6,311 nt of DNA. It comes from Desulfobacterales bacterium (GTDB lineage Bacteria > Desulfobacterota > Desulfobacteria > Desulfobacterales > Desulfobacteraceae). This document shows, in pieces, positions 6,005 to 6,311 of this stretch. The notes below the pieces were generated by a model, which was not told the DNA's origin, searched no databases, and worked only from the letters and a program-made list of their open reading frames with translations. Position 1 is the first letter of the stretch; the number at the start of each line of letters is the position of its first letter. Location of the stretch: the NCBI GenBank assembly GCA_022361535.1, contig JAKSAU010000440.1, positions 1 through 6,311 on the forward strand, given 5' to 3'. The position numbers and the translations under genes were made by a program.

Positions 6005-6311
6005 GTGGTACCCCCGGATAAGTTCAAATTTAACGGGTAGTTTGGCTGCTTACTGAGTCAATTTCAAGAGCTTTTTTAAAATTAGTCATATTGGCCCTGG
6101 TGAACAAGGGTATCCCATATAACAAATACCGGCTCGTTAGTTCTAAGAAGCGGCTGCCGAATTTTTTAAAAAATCCGCCTGATGCCGTCTTCTTAGAACT
6201 AACGAGCCTAAGTGCTCAAATGGCAATACCTTCTTTTGAGGATACTGCCGATAATTAATCTAACCGCACTATAAAAGAATATATTTTTGAGAATCCTAAT
6301 AAAGGAAATGC
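6005..6311. other. Right-hand intergenic region without a convincing gene
   Basis: The stretch is AT-rich. Bases 6005-6130 are the upstream region of the minus-strand DUF4124-glutaredoxin gene. No well-spaced promoter pair was found there, although TTGAAA and TTGACT occur on the minus strand near 6058-6069. Bases 6131-6208 are the long palindrome listed separately. Bases 6209-6311 hold only tiny ORFs, such as 12 codons from ATG 6220. AAAGGA at 6301-6306 looks like a ribosome binding site, but the following ATG (6308) is only one base away. A gene may begin just beyond the window, which cannot be judged here. Confidence 0.55.
6131..6208. repeat. 78-base palindrome with 20-base perfect inverted arms (hairpin or MITE-like element)
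   Basis: The left arm GGCTCGTTAGTTCTAAGAAG (6131-6150) is the exact reverse complement of 6189-6208. Inside it, CGGC (6151-6154) pairs with GCCG (6184-6187) if T6188 bulges out. The centre is a perfect 14-base palindrome (6161-6174) of six T then six A flanked by A and T. Nearly the whole element can fold into one long stem. It does not resemble a simple terminator, since no T run follows either arm. It is not in any gene. The flanks show no clear target duplication, although TA occurs at 6127-6128 and 6209-6210. A dispersed palindromic repeat, a non-autonomous transposon or a structured RNA or DNA site are all possible. Confidence 0.85.

Noticed and set aside
6131..6208. Integron attC site
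   Set aside because: attC sites carry AAC at the left and GTT at the right outer ends of the imperfect palindrome. Here the orientation is opposite (GTTA left, TAAC right), the arms are perfect, and no integrase or cassette is seen.
6301..6310. Start of a new gene at ATG 6308 with AAAGGA
   Set aside because: Spacing between the putative ribosome binding site and ATG is one base, and only one codon is visible before the window ends.

Overview
The window looks like chromosomal DNA from a Gram-negative bacterium. It encodes a TolC-type outer-membrane channel, a peptidoglycan-binding OmpA domain and a periplasmic DUF4124-glutaredoxin protein. Base composition is moderate, with AT-rich gaps between genes. 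The combination would fit a deltaproteobacterial (Desulfobacterota-type) genome, but that is an impression, not a demonstrated assignment.

Layout: (1) Bases 1-3266 hold three co-directional, tightly packed genes: a TolC-family outer-membrane protein cut by the left edge, an OmpR/PhoB-class response regulator with strong ColR-like features, and its membrane histidine kinase. Gaps are 24 and 3 bases, so one operon is likely. (2) Bases 3267-3827 are a 561-base spacer. Its first part holds a possible decayed small membrane-protein ORF overlapping the kinase stop codon. Its second part is AT-rich and holds candidate promoters. (3) Bases 3828-5501 hold a two-gene operon: a MotB-like protein (proton-channel helix plus OmpA domain) followed by a MotA-like channel protein, in reverse of the usual motA-motB order. 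(4) A convergent minus-strand gene at 5579-6004 encodes an exported DUF4124-glutaredoxin protein. (5) The right end (6005-6311) has no convincing gene, but contains a 78-base palindrome with 20-base perfect arms.

How the genes may work together: TolC gives an outer-membrane exit duct, the two-component system senses an envelope signal and probably controls nearby genes, and the MotB/MotA-like pair should form an ion-driven stator anchored to peptidoglycan. No flagellar gene is visible, so the stator may energise something other than a flagellum, such as secretion, adhesin display, gliding or envelope maintenance. That link is inference from proximity. No CRISPR array, tRNA, rRNA or transposase was seen.
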